A stretch of DNA of 64,000 nucleotides from Alteromonas sp. 5E99-2. GTDB lineage: Bacteria > Pseudomonadota > Gammaproteobacteria > Enterobacterales > Alteromonadaceae. Positions 27,835 to 36,871 of this stretch are shown here, in pieces (the first letter of the stretch is position 1; each line of letters starts with the position of its first letter). Under the pieces are notes generated by a model, which did no database searches, was not told the DNA's origin, and saw nothing but the letters and a program-made list of their open reading frames with translations. The stretch spans positions 1-64,000 of the forward strand of contig NZ_JAFNJE010000006.1 of assembly GCF_017368475.1 (NCBI RefSeq), in the 5' to 3' direction. A program made the translations under genes and the position numbers.

Positions 27835-27853
27835 AATGTAATAATATAGCACA
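27835..27853. promoter_or_regulatory. Candidate Zur box upstream of the ZrgA-like gene
   Basis: AATGTAATAATATAGCACA matches the gammaproteobacterial Zur pattern AATGTTATAATATAACATT at 15 of 19 positions, keeping the TG..ATA-A-TAT..CA core. It lies 29-47 bp upstream of the ATG and contains a TATATTAT stretch that would be the -10, so bound Zur would block transcription. Confidence 0.5.
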
Positions 27854-27933
27854 AGAAAATCAGTAGTCGGATGTAACTCATTCTGAAAAAATAACGAGTT
27901 AACGCTATTTAACCTGATTTTGGGTTACTTCTT

Positions 27934-29874
27934 CTATGACAACAAGGCAAAATATTCATTTTCGGAAATAACGGTTACACCTTTGTCTCTTGCTGCGTTA
28001 ATTTTATTTTCACCCACTTTATCACCCGTCACTAGATAATCGGTTTTACCCGATACCGACTTACCCACTTTAGCGCCAAGAGATTTCGCCTCTTTTTCCA
28101 TATCACTTCGAGAGCCTTGAGTCATAGACCCAGTAAAAACTATTAGCTTACCTGCAATGGCTGAATTGGCACTATCCATGTCACTAACCTTAGGCGTCGC
28201 AGTTAAATTAAAACCAAGGTCATAGACCTTAAAAAACTCTTCTTTAATGTTATCCAAGCCTTCCACTATAGCCTCTGCACTAAGCTGAGCGAAACCGTCA
28301 ATTTTCACCATTTCTTCAACACTAAGGCCAAACAACTCTGTTATTGTATGGTGTTGTAATAGCTTTTCACAGTTTCCGCCAGCCAACCGGCTAACGCCAA
28401 AAGCAGCTAAAAACCGCCAATCTTCTATTTCTATTTCGCGGCTTGCTCGTAACTGGTCAGCTAGGTTTTGTGCTGTCTTTTCACCAAAGCCATAACCCAC
28501 GAACTTACTGTCTTGTAGGGCGTAAATATGGTGGATGTGTTTAACCCCTAACTGAGTTAGCTTTTCAATGACCTTAGGTCCAAAGCCATCTACATTGCCA
28601 AGGGTCTTAAAAAAGTGGATCAGCGTATTTTCACTTTGCGCAGGGCAATCGGATTTGTTCGGACACATTAAATGGTCGGATTCCCAAATGAGATGCGCAT
28701 TACAACTCGGACAATGCTCTGGAAGCTCAGCTGTTGCAGGTTTAATCACAGCCTCTATTTTAGGTATAACCAGTCCACTTCTAACCAGTTTTATAATCGC
28801 CCCAGGCCCTACTCCATTGGTTTTCACCATATTGTAGTGATGCACAGTGGCACGGCTCAATGTTGCTCCACTTAGCTTAGTAGGCACAAGCTCTGCCACT
28901 GGTGATATTCGTCCTGTTCTTGATGTTTGTGGTGTGACTTTTACCACTTCGACTTCAGCAGACTCATGATTCACTTTAAAGGCGATTTGCCAACGGTGAA
29001 ATTTCCTTGTGGCCCCCATATGGGCTTTAATTTCTTCGTGGGTGGTTTCAATAATCAATCCGTCTATGTCGTAATCGACCACATCCCACATTTTCTCCAG
29101 AATGTTCTCAAAATCCGAGAGCAATTCATCTATGCTGCCCGTCCACTTGTCTAATCCGGAAAAAGGATAAAAAACACAGGCGCCATCATCGATGGCCTTT
29201 TGAATATCTTCGTCTATTTTCTTTTCAGCAATAATGGCGGCCTGAATATTCCTTGAGTTTTCGAATTTGCTACTTAAAACGTCATCAAAGTAGCTTTTCT
29301 TAATAACAATTTCACCGGGCCCTAATCCTTTCCCTAGGCCTTTAGCCACTTGTAAACCTCTCTCAAATGCCCGTGTAATATCTTGCCCTTTATTACCGTC
29401 GCCTCTGGTATATAAAATCTCTCCATCATCATAGGCTGCATACCCATCTAGTTTTGGCGTGATCTTTAACGCAATTTGAGAAGCGTCTATACCCAGTTCG
29501 AGGCCTGCTTTAACTAACCTTTCTGTCCATTTTTTAATTTCTTCAAACGAATAGGCTTTATCGGTAGAAAGCATTTTTTGAGGTAATGTGATGGTTTTGC
29601 TATCAATAAGAACTTCGGGTTCAACCGAGGTTAAAAACGGGTTTTCAGGATCTATTTGAGTAAGTTTCGCACTAAGATTATCGTATTTTTGATCATCGAA
29701 AATCGGAATACCCGCGCGGTACAAGGCATTAGCAACTTGTAAAACGACAAGTAAGTCATTTGCCGAGTCGTGGGTTTCCGCCTCTAACAAAACTTCAATT
29801 TTTTCTAAGCTAACGTCGAGTTCGAGCTTTTCAGTAACGGCTGCTTGTTGTTGATTTAATAAAGAGTCAGTCAC
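27934..29874 (-). CDS. Divergent NAD-dependent DNA ligase
   Basis: The chain has LigA architecture: an Ia-like N terminus with YDNL, an adenylation domain with KLDG (nucleophile K141), GEIV (E188), SRN (R209), YDIDG (269-272) and AFK (K300), an OB fold (TSRTGRISPVAELVP), a four-Cys zinc finger (C388, C391, C404, C410), HhH repeats and a BRCT domain (about 572-646). It is 646 residues, slightly short, and clearly diverged. The Glu two residues before the nucleophile in E. coli (E113) is Thr139, and the lysine after the IDG motif (K290) is Glu276. The SLRQ arginine (R208) also seems lost. It occupies the usual ligA place after zipA but has its own promoter and an upstream terminator. The start is GTG. 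Possibly a replacement or specialised second ligase. Confidence 0.8.
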   Translation of the reverse strand: MTDSLLNQQQAAVTEKLELDVSLEKIEVLLEAETHDSANDLLVVLQVANALYRAGIPIFDDQKYDNLSAKLTQIDPENPFLTSVEPEVLIDSKTITLPQKMLSTDKAYSFEEIKKWTERLVKAGLELGIDASQIALKITPKLDGYAAYDDGEILYTRGDGNKGQDITRAFERGLQVAKGLGKGLGPGEIVIKKSYFDDVLSSKFENSRNIQAAIIAEKKIDEDIQKAIDDGACVFYPFSGLDKWTGSIDELLSDFENILEKMWDVVDYDIDGLIIETTHEEIKAHMGATRKFHRWQIAFKVNHESAEVEVVKVTPQTSRTGRISPVAELVPTKLSGATLSRATVHHYNMVKTNGVGPGAIIKLVRSGLVIPKIEAVIKPATAELPEHCPSCNAHLIWESDHLMCPNKSDCPAQSENTLIHFFKTLGNVDGFGPKVIEKLTQLGVKHIHHIYALQDSKFVGYGFGEKTAQNLADQLRASREIEIEDWRFLAAFGVSRLAGGNCEKLLQHHTITELFGLSVEEMVKIDGFAQLSAEAIVEGLDNIKEEFFKVYDLGFNLTATPKVSDMDSANSAIAGKLIVFTGSMTQGSRSDMEKEAKSLGAKVGKSVSGKTDYLVTGDKVGENKINAARDKGVTVISENEYFALLS

Positions 29875-29906
29875 TACGATTTACCTTTGTTCAATAAGGT
29901 GCACAT

Positions 29907-29935
29907 TTTATAGCGCACCCTAGCGATTGATTTAA
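29907..29935 (-). promoter_or_regulatory. Possible promoter of the ligase gene
   Basis: On the minus strand TTAAAT (29930-29935), 17 bp, then TATAAA (29907-29912). The -35 is poor. It sits between the terminator after zipA and the ligase GTG, which supports separate transcription. Confidence 0.4.
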
Positions 29936-29964
29936 TTGTGAATATGAATAGTACGAACAGAAAT

Positions 29965-29994
29965 AAAACCAACACGTACGTACATGTTGGTTTT
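29965..29994. terminator. Intrinsic terminator between zipA and the ligase gene
   Basis: AAAACCAACA...TGTTGGTTTT arms (CCAACA at 29969-29974, TGTTGG at 29985-29990) with an inner GTAC palindrome and a following T tract on the minus strand. It closes the smc-zipA transcript before the ligase gene. Confidence 0.8.
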
Positions 29995-30013
29995 ATACGG
30001 TTAACAAACGAGG

Positions 30014-31180
30014 CTAAATTGTACTTTTAGAAATAATACGCTGACGCTCAAATTCTCTTATTTTTTCAACGTATTGTTGAATGCCCTGTTTCGTTAAGAT
30101 TGAGCGTCGACCGTCAAGTAGTTGCCCATTAAATTCATCTGCTACTTTACGCGCCGCATTATGCATCATATTAAAGACTTGATGAGGGTCTCCCTCTATG
30201 GGCAATACCATAAACAAAGAAATACCCTGAGTACTAAAAGTTTCTAAATTATCAATATCAAATACACCTGGTTTAACCATATTGGCTAAACTAAACAAAA
30301 CAGGCCCTTTGCCATTCGCGTTTACATGACGGTGGAAAATATCATGTTCACCAAATTTAAACCCTAAAGTTAATAATAAAGGTAACAACGCCGCACCACT
30401 GAGTGATTCGCCTTCTGCTGCGCGAACATTAATGGCCAATACTTCACTTTGAACTTCCTCTGGTTGTTTAGAGGTCGTTACGTTATCACTTTCACCTAAC
30501 TGAGGTGATGAGTCGTCAAAATCAATGTTCATTTGATCTTTACCCAGGCTTGGCTCTTGTCGTCTTTTGGGCGCAGCTCTATGTTTAACGACTTTTTTAG
30601 CTGTAGTTTTTGAATCAACATCAGTTGACGGAGCTGCAGGTGTCGCTGAAAGTCCGAAATCCGGTTCACTTTTTTCTTCTTTCAACAAAAATTCAGGGGG
30701 CTCCGGAATATCATCGGCTTCAGCTTTAGTAGTTGCTACACTCGTCATATGTGGCTTAGGTTGAGTTACCACACTTGCATACATGGGTGGTTCTAGCTCT
30801 TTTTCTATAAATGCCGGTTCTGTATCCTCAACAGTATCTATATCCGAAATAGAAGGTACATCGCCCATTAAACTCTGAGTTTCGGCCTCGTCGTCAACAC
30901 TCGTCTTGATTTCGTCTTCTATTTCAATAGAGTCGTTCTCGCTTTCCGTTTCATCGGGATAAGCTTCAGTATTTGCACTAGAAATTACACGAACATTACC
31001 TACACCAAGCTCATCAAAACCGTCGTTAAGTGAAGACTCTTCAGTATTCAGTGGTTCTATTCGCTGATTGTCATCTCGTTCAGGTATTTCTTCTTGGCGG
31101 CGCATTTTCCAAATACCATGAATCAATACCCCTAATATGGATATTGTGCCAATTATAAAAAATGCTAAACGTAGTTCCAT
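30014..31180 (-). CDS. zipA: Cell division protein ZipA
   Basis: ZipA anchors FtsZ to the inner membrane at the division site. The 388-residue chain has the expected N-out topology: a short periplasmic tail, a membrane helix (about 5-25), a basic patch, a long acidic and Pro-containing linker (about 35-240) and the C-terminal FtsZ-binding fold (about 245-388) with GEHDIFHRH, VLFSLANMVKPGVFD and GISLFMVLP. It lies 22 bp after smc on the same strand, the order seen in gammaproteobacteria that have SMC instead of MukB. Confidence 0.95.
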   Translation of the reverse strand: MELRLAFFIIGTISILGVLIHGIWKMRRQEEIPERDDNQRIEPLNTEESSLNDGFDELGVGNVRVISSANTEAYPDETESENDSIEIEDEIKTSVDDEAETQSLMGDVPSISDIDTVEDTEPAFIEKELEPPMYASVVTQPKPHMTSVATTKAEADDIPEPPEFLLKEEKSEPDFGLSATPAAPSTDVDSKTTAKKVVKHRAAPKRRQEPSLGKDQMNIDFDDSSPQLGESDNVTTSKQPEEVQSEVLAINVRAAEGESLSGAALLPLLLTLGFKFGEHDIFHRHVNANGKGPVLFSLANMVKPGVFDIDNLETFSTQGISLFMVLPIEGDPHQVFNMMHNAARKVADEFNGQLLDGRRSILTKQGIQQYVEKIREFERQRIISKSTI

Positions 31181-31202
31181 TCTTTATCCATTATTTAGTG
31201 AA

Positions 31203-34200
31203 TTAGGTTTGCGCCATTGATACGGCTTCGTCAACGTCTACAGCAACCATTCGTGAGACACCAGGTTCTGCCATAGTAACGCCAGTTAATGTATTCGCCA
31301 TTTCCATCGCAATTTTATTATGCGTTATATAAATGAACTGTACCGATTGTGACATTTCGGAGACTAGGTTACAAAACCTTCCCACATTTGCATCGTCTAA
31401 CGGTGCATCAACTTCATCAAGTAAACAAAACGGCGCAGGGTTCAGTCGGAAAATAGCGAAAACTAATGATAAAGCGGTCAGTGCTTTTTCTCCACCACTT
31501 AAAAGGTGAATTGTACTATTTTTCTTTCCTGGGGGTCTTGCCATTATGGTTACCCCAGTTTCCAATAAATCGTCGTCGGTTAACGCTAGGTACGCGCTAC
31601 CACCCCCAAACACCTTGGGAAACAGTGATTTTAAATCAGTATTAACTTGTTCAAAGGTTTCACCAAAACGATTACGTGTTTCTTTGTCTATTTTACGTAT
31701 CGCACTTTTTAAGGTATCCAGAGCATTATTGAGATCTTCATCTTGCTCATCAAGGTGCGCTTTCCGTTCAGCTTGTGTTTTAAATTCATCAATCGCAGCA
31801 AGGTTAACTGCGCCTATTTGGGCAATGGCTACTGAGACACTTTCTAAATTTTCTACCCACATATTTTCATGCGCATCTTTGGGCATCGTCTCACGTATTT
31901 CTTCTACCGACTTATTTTCGGATTTCAATTGTTCTAAAATAGTCGTTGTCCTTGCTTTTACTCCCTCTAACTCTAAAAGCAATTTCTCTCTATTTTTTCT
32001 TTTCTTTTCAATTGCATTTTGTATATTTTGAATGCCTTCCTTAGCTTTTAAAATATCACCATCGAGTTGTGAAATGGCCTGTTGAAGCTGTATTTTCTGT
32101 TCTTCCTTCACACCTTTCTCTTGCAGCCAGCCTTGTAACTTTTCACCATTGTCAGACTCAGAATCATTTAATAAATTCATGTCTTTTACCGTATTGGCAA
32201 TTTGCTCTTGGTACTCTTTTAACTGTTCCCGCAAACGCATTTGTTCGTTTAGTTGCGCTTCTCTCTGAGACAAATTGGTTTGCTGAGATAAGTTTAACTG
32301 GTGTTTTTTATGCATCACCACATCGTACTGTGTTCGCGTGTCCGCGATATTTTTTTGTAGCACTGCGCTTTTAGTCTCAGCATCTTGCTGTTTTATTTCT
32401 AATGCCAATATTTCCTTATCTAGGCTTTCGACTTGCTCAGAGAGTGACGTTAATTGCGACATTTCTTGGTCAAGCAACTCATTTTGCTGTTCAATATCGT
32501 CAGCAATTTTATTGCGGCGTTCATTTCTCTGCTTTAACTGCAATGTCAGGATATGCTGATTTTGAGTTATTTCTGTTACTTTAAGCGCTATAGATTCAAG
32601 CTCTTCGCTGATTTGACTAGTAACGTCAATTGCAACGTGCTCTTGTTCAATGAGCTTTTCAACAGACTTTTCTTGCGCTTTTAATTCAATGCTTAAACGT
32701 TCAATTTGCGCTTTTAACTTCGACATTTCAACTTGGCGTTCCATTGCCCCTGTGGCGCTATCATGTGCTCCCACTACCTTCCAATAAGGAGACAACCAAA
32801 CACAATCTAAGGTAAGAACACTATGGCTTTGTGCTAAATCATTTTGAACTATTTCATCAAGCTTATCGCAAGCATCTTCGAATGAGTCAGCCAAATATAT
32901 TTGAGTGAACCAAAAAGGAACAGACTTACTGGTTATTTTGGTTGATAAGGTTCCTGTGGGTTTGTTCGTCACTAAGCTATGATTAAATACAGCTAATCGC
33001 CCTTTGGGTAAGGTTTTATTTACTATTTCATTTTCATCACAGTTCATTAGTAACGGCGAGCTATAGTGAGATAGCACTAATTCCACAAGTGACTCATATC
33101 CACTTTCTACTTTTAAGTGCTGCCAAAGCGGCGTTAGGTTTGAATCTAACAGCTCTCTGTCGCTATCTTTGTCAATTGAGGCTAATCCTGACAAGGTTGC
33201 ATTCAACGTTCTAATTTTGTCAGACATAGTGTTGCGAAGAGATTCTTGCTCTTTTCTTTTAACCCTCAGTGCCTCTTCGGTTTGTTTTGCACGTAATTGG
33301 GTTTCAGTTAACTCTAGGTGCTTCGATTTAAGATCATTAAGCTCTTTTTGAAGGCTATCATTTTGCTCTTCTAGTTCAGCCCCTTGAATGAATGACAGCT
33401 CCTCATTAAGTTCTCTTATCCGCTGTTGTGTGCGCGTTTGCATAGACGTAGTCGATTGTATTTGGCTATGTCTTTCCTGCGCTTCTCTTTTTTTGTCATG
33501 ATAACTGGCGTCAGCCAGCCGGCGGACTTGCATAAATTCTTGGAAACTAAACTCAGCAGCATCTCTTTTTGATAAAGCGACTTCATGCTCATCTTCAATA
33601 CGAGCTAGTTCAGGCTCTGCGTTATTAATAAGCTTATCAACCGCACTGAGCTTTTCACTCGCTTGCTGGAATAAAGAACGACTATGAGATTGTTTTTCAT
33701 CGAGTTGTTTAAGGCTAGTATTAAGCTGATCTACTCTCTCTGTTTTGAATAAAGCCGCTTCTTCTACACGGTTCACCTGGGTTGCTAATGAAAACAGCTT
33801 TTCTTGAACAACATCTAATTCCATTTTTCGTGTTGTTTGTAATGTAATCAATTTTTCTAGTTGAGCTTCTTCGTGGTGTAATTGCGCTTTTAGTGATTCG
33901 TATTCGGTATCCACTTTTGCGCAGGAAGAGCGTATTTCAGCCATTTTTTGTTCTAACGCCATGTAGCGAATTAGCGCTAATTCGCTTTTTAATGTCCGCT
34001 CTGTGGCTTTTAGTTCTGTGTACTGTTTAGCCGTTTGAGCTTGTTGCTCTAACTTATTAAGTTGTAGGCCCAACTCAGATCGCACATCAGATAAACGCTC
34101 TAAGTTTTCTAATGTATGGCGAATACGAGTTTCCGTTTCTTTTCGCCGTTCTTTATATTTAGACACCCCAGCCGCTTCTTCTATAAAGACTCTAAGCTCT

Positions 34201-34673
34201 TGAGGTTTAGATTCAATTAACCTAGAAATCATGCCCTGCTCGATGATGGCGTAACTTCTTGGGCCTAATCCTGTTCCTAAAAATAAGTCGGTGACATCTC
34301 TGCGGCGGCATTTAGTGGAATTTAGAAAGTAATTGGACTGACCATCTCGTGTGACGAGGCGTTTTACCGATAACTCAGTGTATTTTGCATACTCTCCGGT
34401 TAACCGTTCCCCCGCATTTTCAAAAATGAGTTCTACGCTGCACTGACCTAACGGCTTTCTATTTGTAGACCCGTTGAAGATAACATCGGTCATAGCATCG
34501 CCGCGCAGATTTTTCGCGCTACTTTCTCCTAATACCCAGCGCACTGCGTCAATGACATTAGATTTTCCGCACCCGTTCGGCCCCACGACAGCAGTCATGC
34601 TATTGGGGAAAGGAATGATAGTAGGCTCAACAAACGATTTGAAACCGGCAAGCTTGATTCGCTTTAAACGCAT
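31203..34673 (-). CDS. smc: Chromosome partition protein SMC
   Basis: SMC is the chromosome-organising ATPase of the Smc-ScpAB condensin. From the ATG at 34673 (MRLKRIKLAGFKSFV, the family N terminus) it has 1156 residues; the frame extends three codons further to a TTG that is not needed. Walker A is GPNGCGKSN, the signature motif LSGGEKALTALSLVFAIF and Walker B CLLDEVDAPLD. Two long coiled-coil arms flank a hinge at about 515-650. Presence of smc and not mukB places the organism outside the enterobacteria and vibrios. It is divergent from cysZ and leads the smc-zipA unit. Confidence 0.97.
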   Translation of the reverse strand: MRLKRIKLAGFKSFVEPTIIPFPNSMTAVVGPNGCGKSNVIDAVRWVLGESSAKNLRGDAMTDVIFNGSTNRKPLGQCSVELIFENAGERLTGEYAKYTELSVKRLVTRDGQSNYFLNSTKCRRRDVTDLFLGTGLGPRSYAIIEQGMISRLIESKPQELRVFIEEAAGVSKYKERRKETETRIRHTLENLERLSDVRSELGLQLNKLEQQAQTAKQYTELKATERTLKSELALIRYMALEQKMAEIRSSCAKVDTEYESLKAQLHHEEAQLEKLITLQTTRKMELDVVQEKLFSLATQVNRVEEAALFKTERVDQLNTSLKQLDEKQSHSRSLFQQASEKLSAVDKLINNAEPELARIEDEHEVALSKRDAAEFSFQEFMQVRRLADASYHDKKREAQERHSQIQSTTSMQTRTQQRIRELNEELSFIQGAELEEQNDSLQKELNDLKSKHLELTETQLRAKQTEEALRVKRKEQESLRNTMSDKIRTLNATLSGLASIDKDSDRELLDSNLTPLWQHLKVESGYESLVELVLSHYSSPLLMNCDENEIVNKTLPKGRLAVFNHSLVTNKPTGTLSTKITSKSVPFWFTQIYLADSFEDACDKLDEIVQNDLAQSHSVLTLDCVWLSPYWKVVGAHDSATGAMERQVEMSKLKAQIERLSIELKAQEKSVEKLIEQEHVAIDVTSQISEELESIALKVTEITQNQHILTLQLKQRNERRNKIADDIEQQNELLDQEMSQLTSLSEQVESLDKEILALEIKQQDAETKSAVLQKNIADTRTQYDVVMHKKHQLNLSQQTNLSQREAQLNEQMRLREQLKEYQEQIANTVKDMNLLNDSESDNGEKLQGWLQEKGVKEEQKIQLQQAISQLDGDILKAKEGIQNIQNAIEKKRKNREKLLLELEGVKARTTTILEQLKSENKSVEEIRETMPKDAHENMWVENLESVSVAIAQIGAVNLAAIDEFKTQAERKAHLDEQDEDLNNALDTLKSAIRKIDKETRNRFGETFEQVNTDLKSLFPKVFGGGSAYLALTDDDLLETGVTIMARPPGKKNSTIHLLSGGEKALTALSLVFAIFRLNPAPFCLLDEVDAPLDDANVGRFCNLVSEMSQSVQFIYITHNKIAMEMANTLTGVTMAEPGVSRMVAVDVDEAVSMAQT

Positions 34674-34802
34674 AGACGCCAATCTTTATTATTATGGGCT
34701 GAATGTAACAAAGTTAATCACTAGTAACAATTATCAATTTGGTTCAAACAAAACATCTGTGTAGAATTGTGCGATAAATGGCAATATGTATTGGGTAACA
34801 CA

Positions 34803-35546
34803 ATGAATCACAGTGGTTTTCATTATTTTTTTCTTGGCTTTTCTTTAATCAGAACAAAAGGCTTAAAACGTTTTGTTTTAATTCCCCTTGTCATTAATTT
34901 AATTTTATTTGGTACTGCATTTTCTTGGTTATTTAGCCATTTAGGGGAAAGCATCGAGTGGATCCTCAGCTTCATTCCAGACTATTTGTCATGGCTGAAA
35001 GATGCCTTGGCTTATATCATATGGCCTTTAGCGGTAATCACCGCCTTATTCACCTTTGCATTTTTATTTAGCACCATTGCCAATATTATTGCAGCCCCCT
35101 TTAACGGCTTTTTGTCTGAGAAAGTGGAGCGGCACCTAACCGGACAAAGTATTAATGATGACGGGTGGTTAGATTTAATAAAAGACACACCAAGGTTGTT
35201 AGCACGGGAGTGGCGAAAAATTGTCTATTACGTACCACGAGTTCTCATATGTTTACTCGCATTGTTCATCATTCCGGTATTTGGACAAGTAATATGGTTT
35301 TTATTTGGAGCTTGGATGATGGCAGTACAGTATTGTGATTACCCCTTTGATAACCATAAAATTGATTTTAAGCCTATGCGTCAGCTGCTAAAAGAAGACA
35401 GAGTAACAAACGTATCATTTGGCATGTGCGTCAGCGTGACATCCTTCATTCCAATTGTGAACTTGGTGGTTATGCCTGTTGCCGTTTGCGGCGCTACAGC
35501 TTTGTTCGTAGACAAATACCGCAACACTGGGCGCATTCCACGCTGA
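34803..35546 (+). CDS. cysZ: Sulfate transporter CysZ
   Basis: CysZ is an inner-membrane sulfate permease supplying cysteine synthesis. The 247-residue product starts at the ATG at 34803 (MNHSGFHYFFLGFSLIRTKGLKRFVLIPLVINL); an upstream TTG in frame adds non-conserved residues. Membrane helices are at about 22-45, 68-95, 140-165 and 200-230, and the family segment FSTIANIIAAPFNGFLSEKVE is present. The last 166 bp overlap, antisense, the 3' end of the metallopeptidase gene. It is divergent from smc with a 129-bp gap. Confidence 0.94.
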   Translation: MNHSGFHYFFLGFSLIRTKGLKRFVLIPLVINLILFGTAFSWLFSHLGESIEWILSFIPDYLSWLKDALAYIIWPLAVITALFTFAFLFSTIANIIAAPFNGFLSEKVERHLTGQSINDDGWLDLIKDTPRLLAREWRKIVYYVPRVLICLLALFIIPVFGQVIWFLFGAWMMAVQYCDYPFDNHKIDFKPMRQLLKEDRVTNVSFGMCVSVTSFIPIVNLVVMPVAVCGATALFVDKYRNTGRIPR

Positions 35547-36871
35547 CTTTTAATAACGTCTCGCCACAGTGTTAAATATAATTCTGGAATATGGTTACTG
35601 TCGTGATATTCCATAAAGGTGATGTCTGAACTTGGCTTAAGGGCTTGAACAGAAGAGTTATTGCAGGTTGAAGCCGTATATAACCCAGAAAAATACGGCG
35701 ACTCTTGCCATAACTTCATTTGATCAAGAGGATGAATATCTAAGATGAATTCATTGTCGTGAATAAACAATAGATTCGTCGCGTTAATGTTACCGCAATA
35801 AGCAGCGGCTGCATTTTCACTGAGTGCGTATTCATCAACAAACCCTGAGAAATGAGCTAGCTCATGTACAAAAACACTGTAACTGTCTAAAGCATCGAGA
35901 TACATAACTCCATTTTGGACATTGGCTTTGCCTTTTTTTCCTATAACAACAAGGTGAGAGGCCTGTGTTTTTGTCACCCACTGTGAAATATTAGTTAAGT
36001 TGCAACCCAGCCTATGGCTATTTTCATAGTTATCTGAACAAACTAGCTGCTCTTCCAACCAAACTGGTTTAGACAGACAAATGCCCAAATCAGTCAGTCT
36101 CTTATCCTGATAAAAACTATCAACAATGGTTTTTCCTTTAACCATGGCATCTAGACTGTCACCAACAACCAAAATGGTTTGTAAGCATGCTTCGTTAAAT
36201 TCGATAGTGGGGAATTGTGAGGATGGCCCGTACTCATCGATAACAAAAAGGTGCTTTTGTGCTATTTTGTTACCTTGTTTGGAAGCGTCACTAAATAGCT
36301 GTTTACTGCGCTCTCTTTCGCCTTCATTCCACAACAGCTTTGCAAGAGAAACTTGGCTTGTAACGTCACTTTTCGCAGTGATTTCTAGCCATGGCTTAGC
36401 CTGCGCAGTTTGTTGATTAAGTAAATACCAATCAGCTAGTGCAATTTGTGCAACTAGCGTTCCTTGATTTGCTGATTGAAGAAGCCATTTTTCTTTTTCT
36501 GAAGGTGTATTTAAGGTCAAGGCATATCTGAATTGAGCAATAGCAAGCCCTTGCTTAGCAGCGATTTTCAACCATCGATTTTCAGACTGCTCACTGGCAC
36601 CATTCAAGTAACGCTGCCACGCAGTTTCACCACCATCCATGGACATCAGTTTGTCTAACCAGTAAGGCGTGTTCGAATCTAGTGCTAGGGTCCGTAATTT
36701 GTCATCTGCATTAGGAACGTCTAATTGAACCCCTTGCCAATAATACTCAAGAGGCAAACTCCTAACTGATTGCTCAATTTGAAACTGAATTAATGACTTG
36801 TAGTTAGGTTGGCTGCTTGATACCAAGCAGCATAAAGCGACAACCAATGACAGCTTTATTATAAGCTTCAT
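35381..36871 (-). CDS. Exported Sel1-repeat putative metallopeptidase
   Basis: I do not recognise a named family. The 496-residue product has a signal peptide (about 1-20), a helical repeat region resembling Sel1/TPR repeats (about 95-210; KIAAKQGLAIAQFRYA, QSANQGTLVAQIALADWYL) and a C-terminal part with a zinc-peptidase-like site HELAHFSGFVDEY (H336, E337, H340, with Asp/Glu following). A cluster of Cys residues (C229, C265, C278, C290) suggests disulfides. Its start overlaps the end of nlpI by 4 bp. The last 55 codons run antisense into cysZ, which may mean the normal stop codon has been lost. Confidence 0.7.
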   Translation of the reverse strand: MKLIIKLSLVVALCCLVSSSQPNYKSLIQFQIEQSVRSLPLEYYWQGVQLDVPNADDKLRTLALDSNTPYWLDKLMSMDGGETAWQRYLNGASEQSENRWLKIAAKQGLAIAQFRYALTLNTPSEKEKWLLQSANQGTLVAQIALADWYLLNQQTAQAKPWLEITAKSDVTSQVSLAKLLWNEGERERSKQLFSDASKQGNKIAQKHLFVIDEYGPSSQFPTIEFNEACLQTILVVGDSLDAMVKGKTIVDSFYQDKRLTDLGICLSKPVWLEEQLVCSDNYENSHRLGCNLTNISQWVTKTQASHLVVIGKKGKANVQNGVMYLDALDSYSVFVHELAHFSGFVDEYALSENAAAAYCGNINATNLLFIHDNEFILDIHPLDQMKLWQESPYFSGLYTASTCNNSSVQALKPSSDITFMEYHDSNHIPELYLTLWRDVIKSQRGMRPVLRYLSTNKAVAPQTATGITTKFTIGMKDVTLTHMPNDTFVTLSSFSS

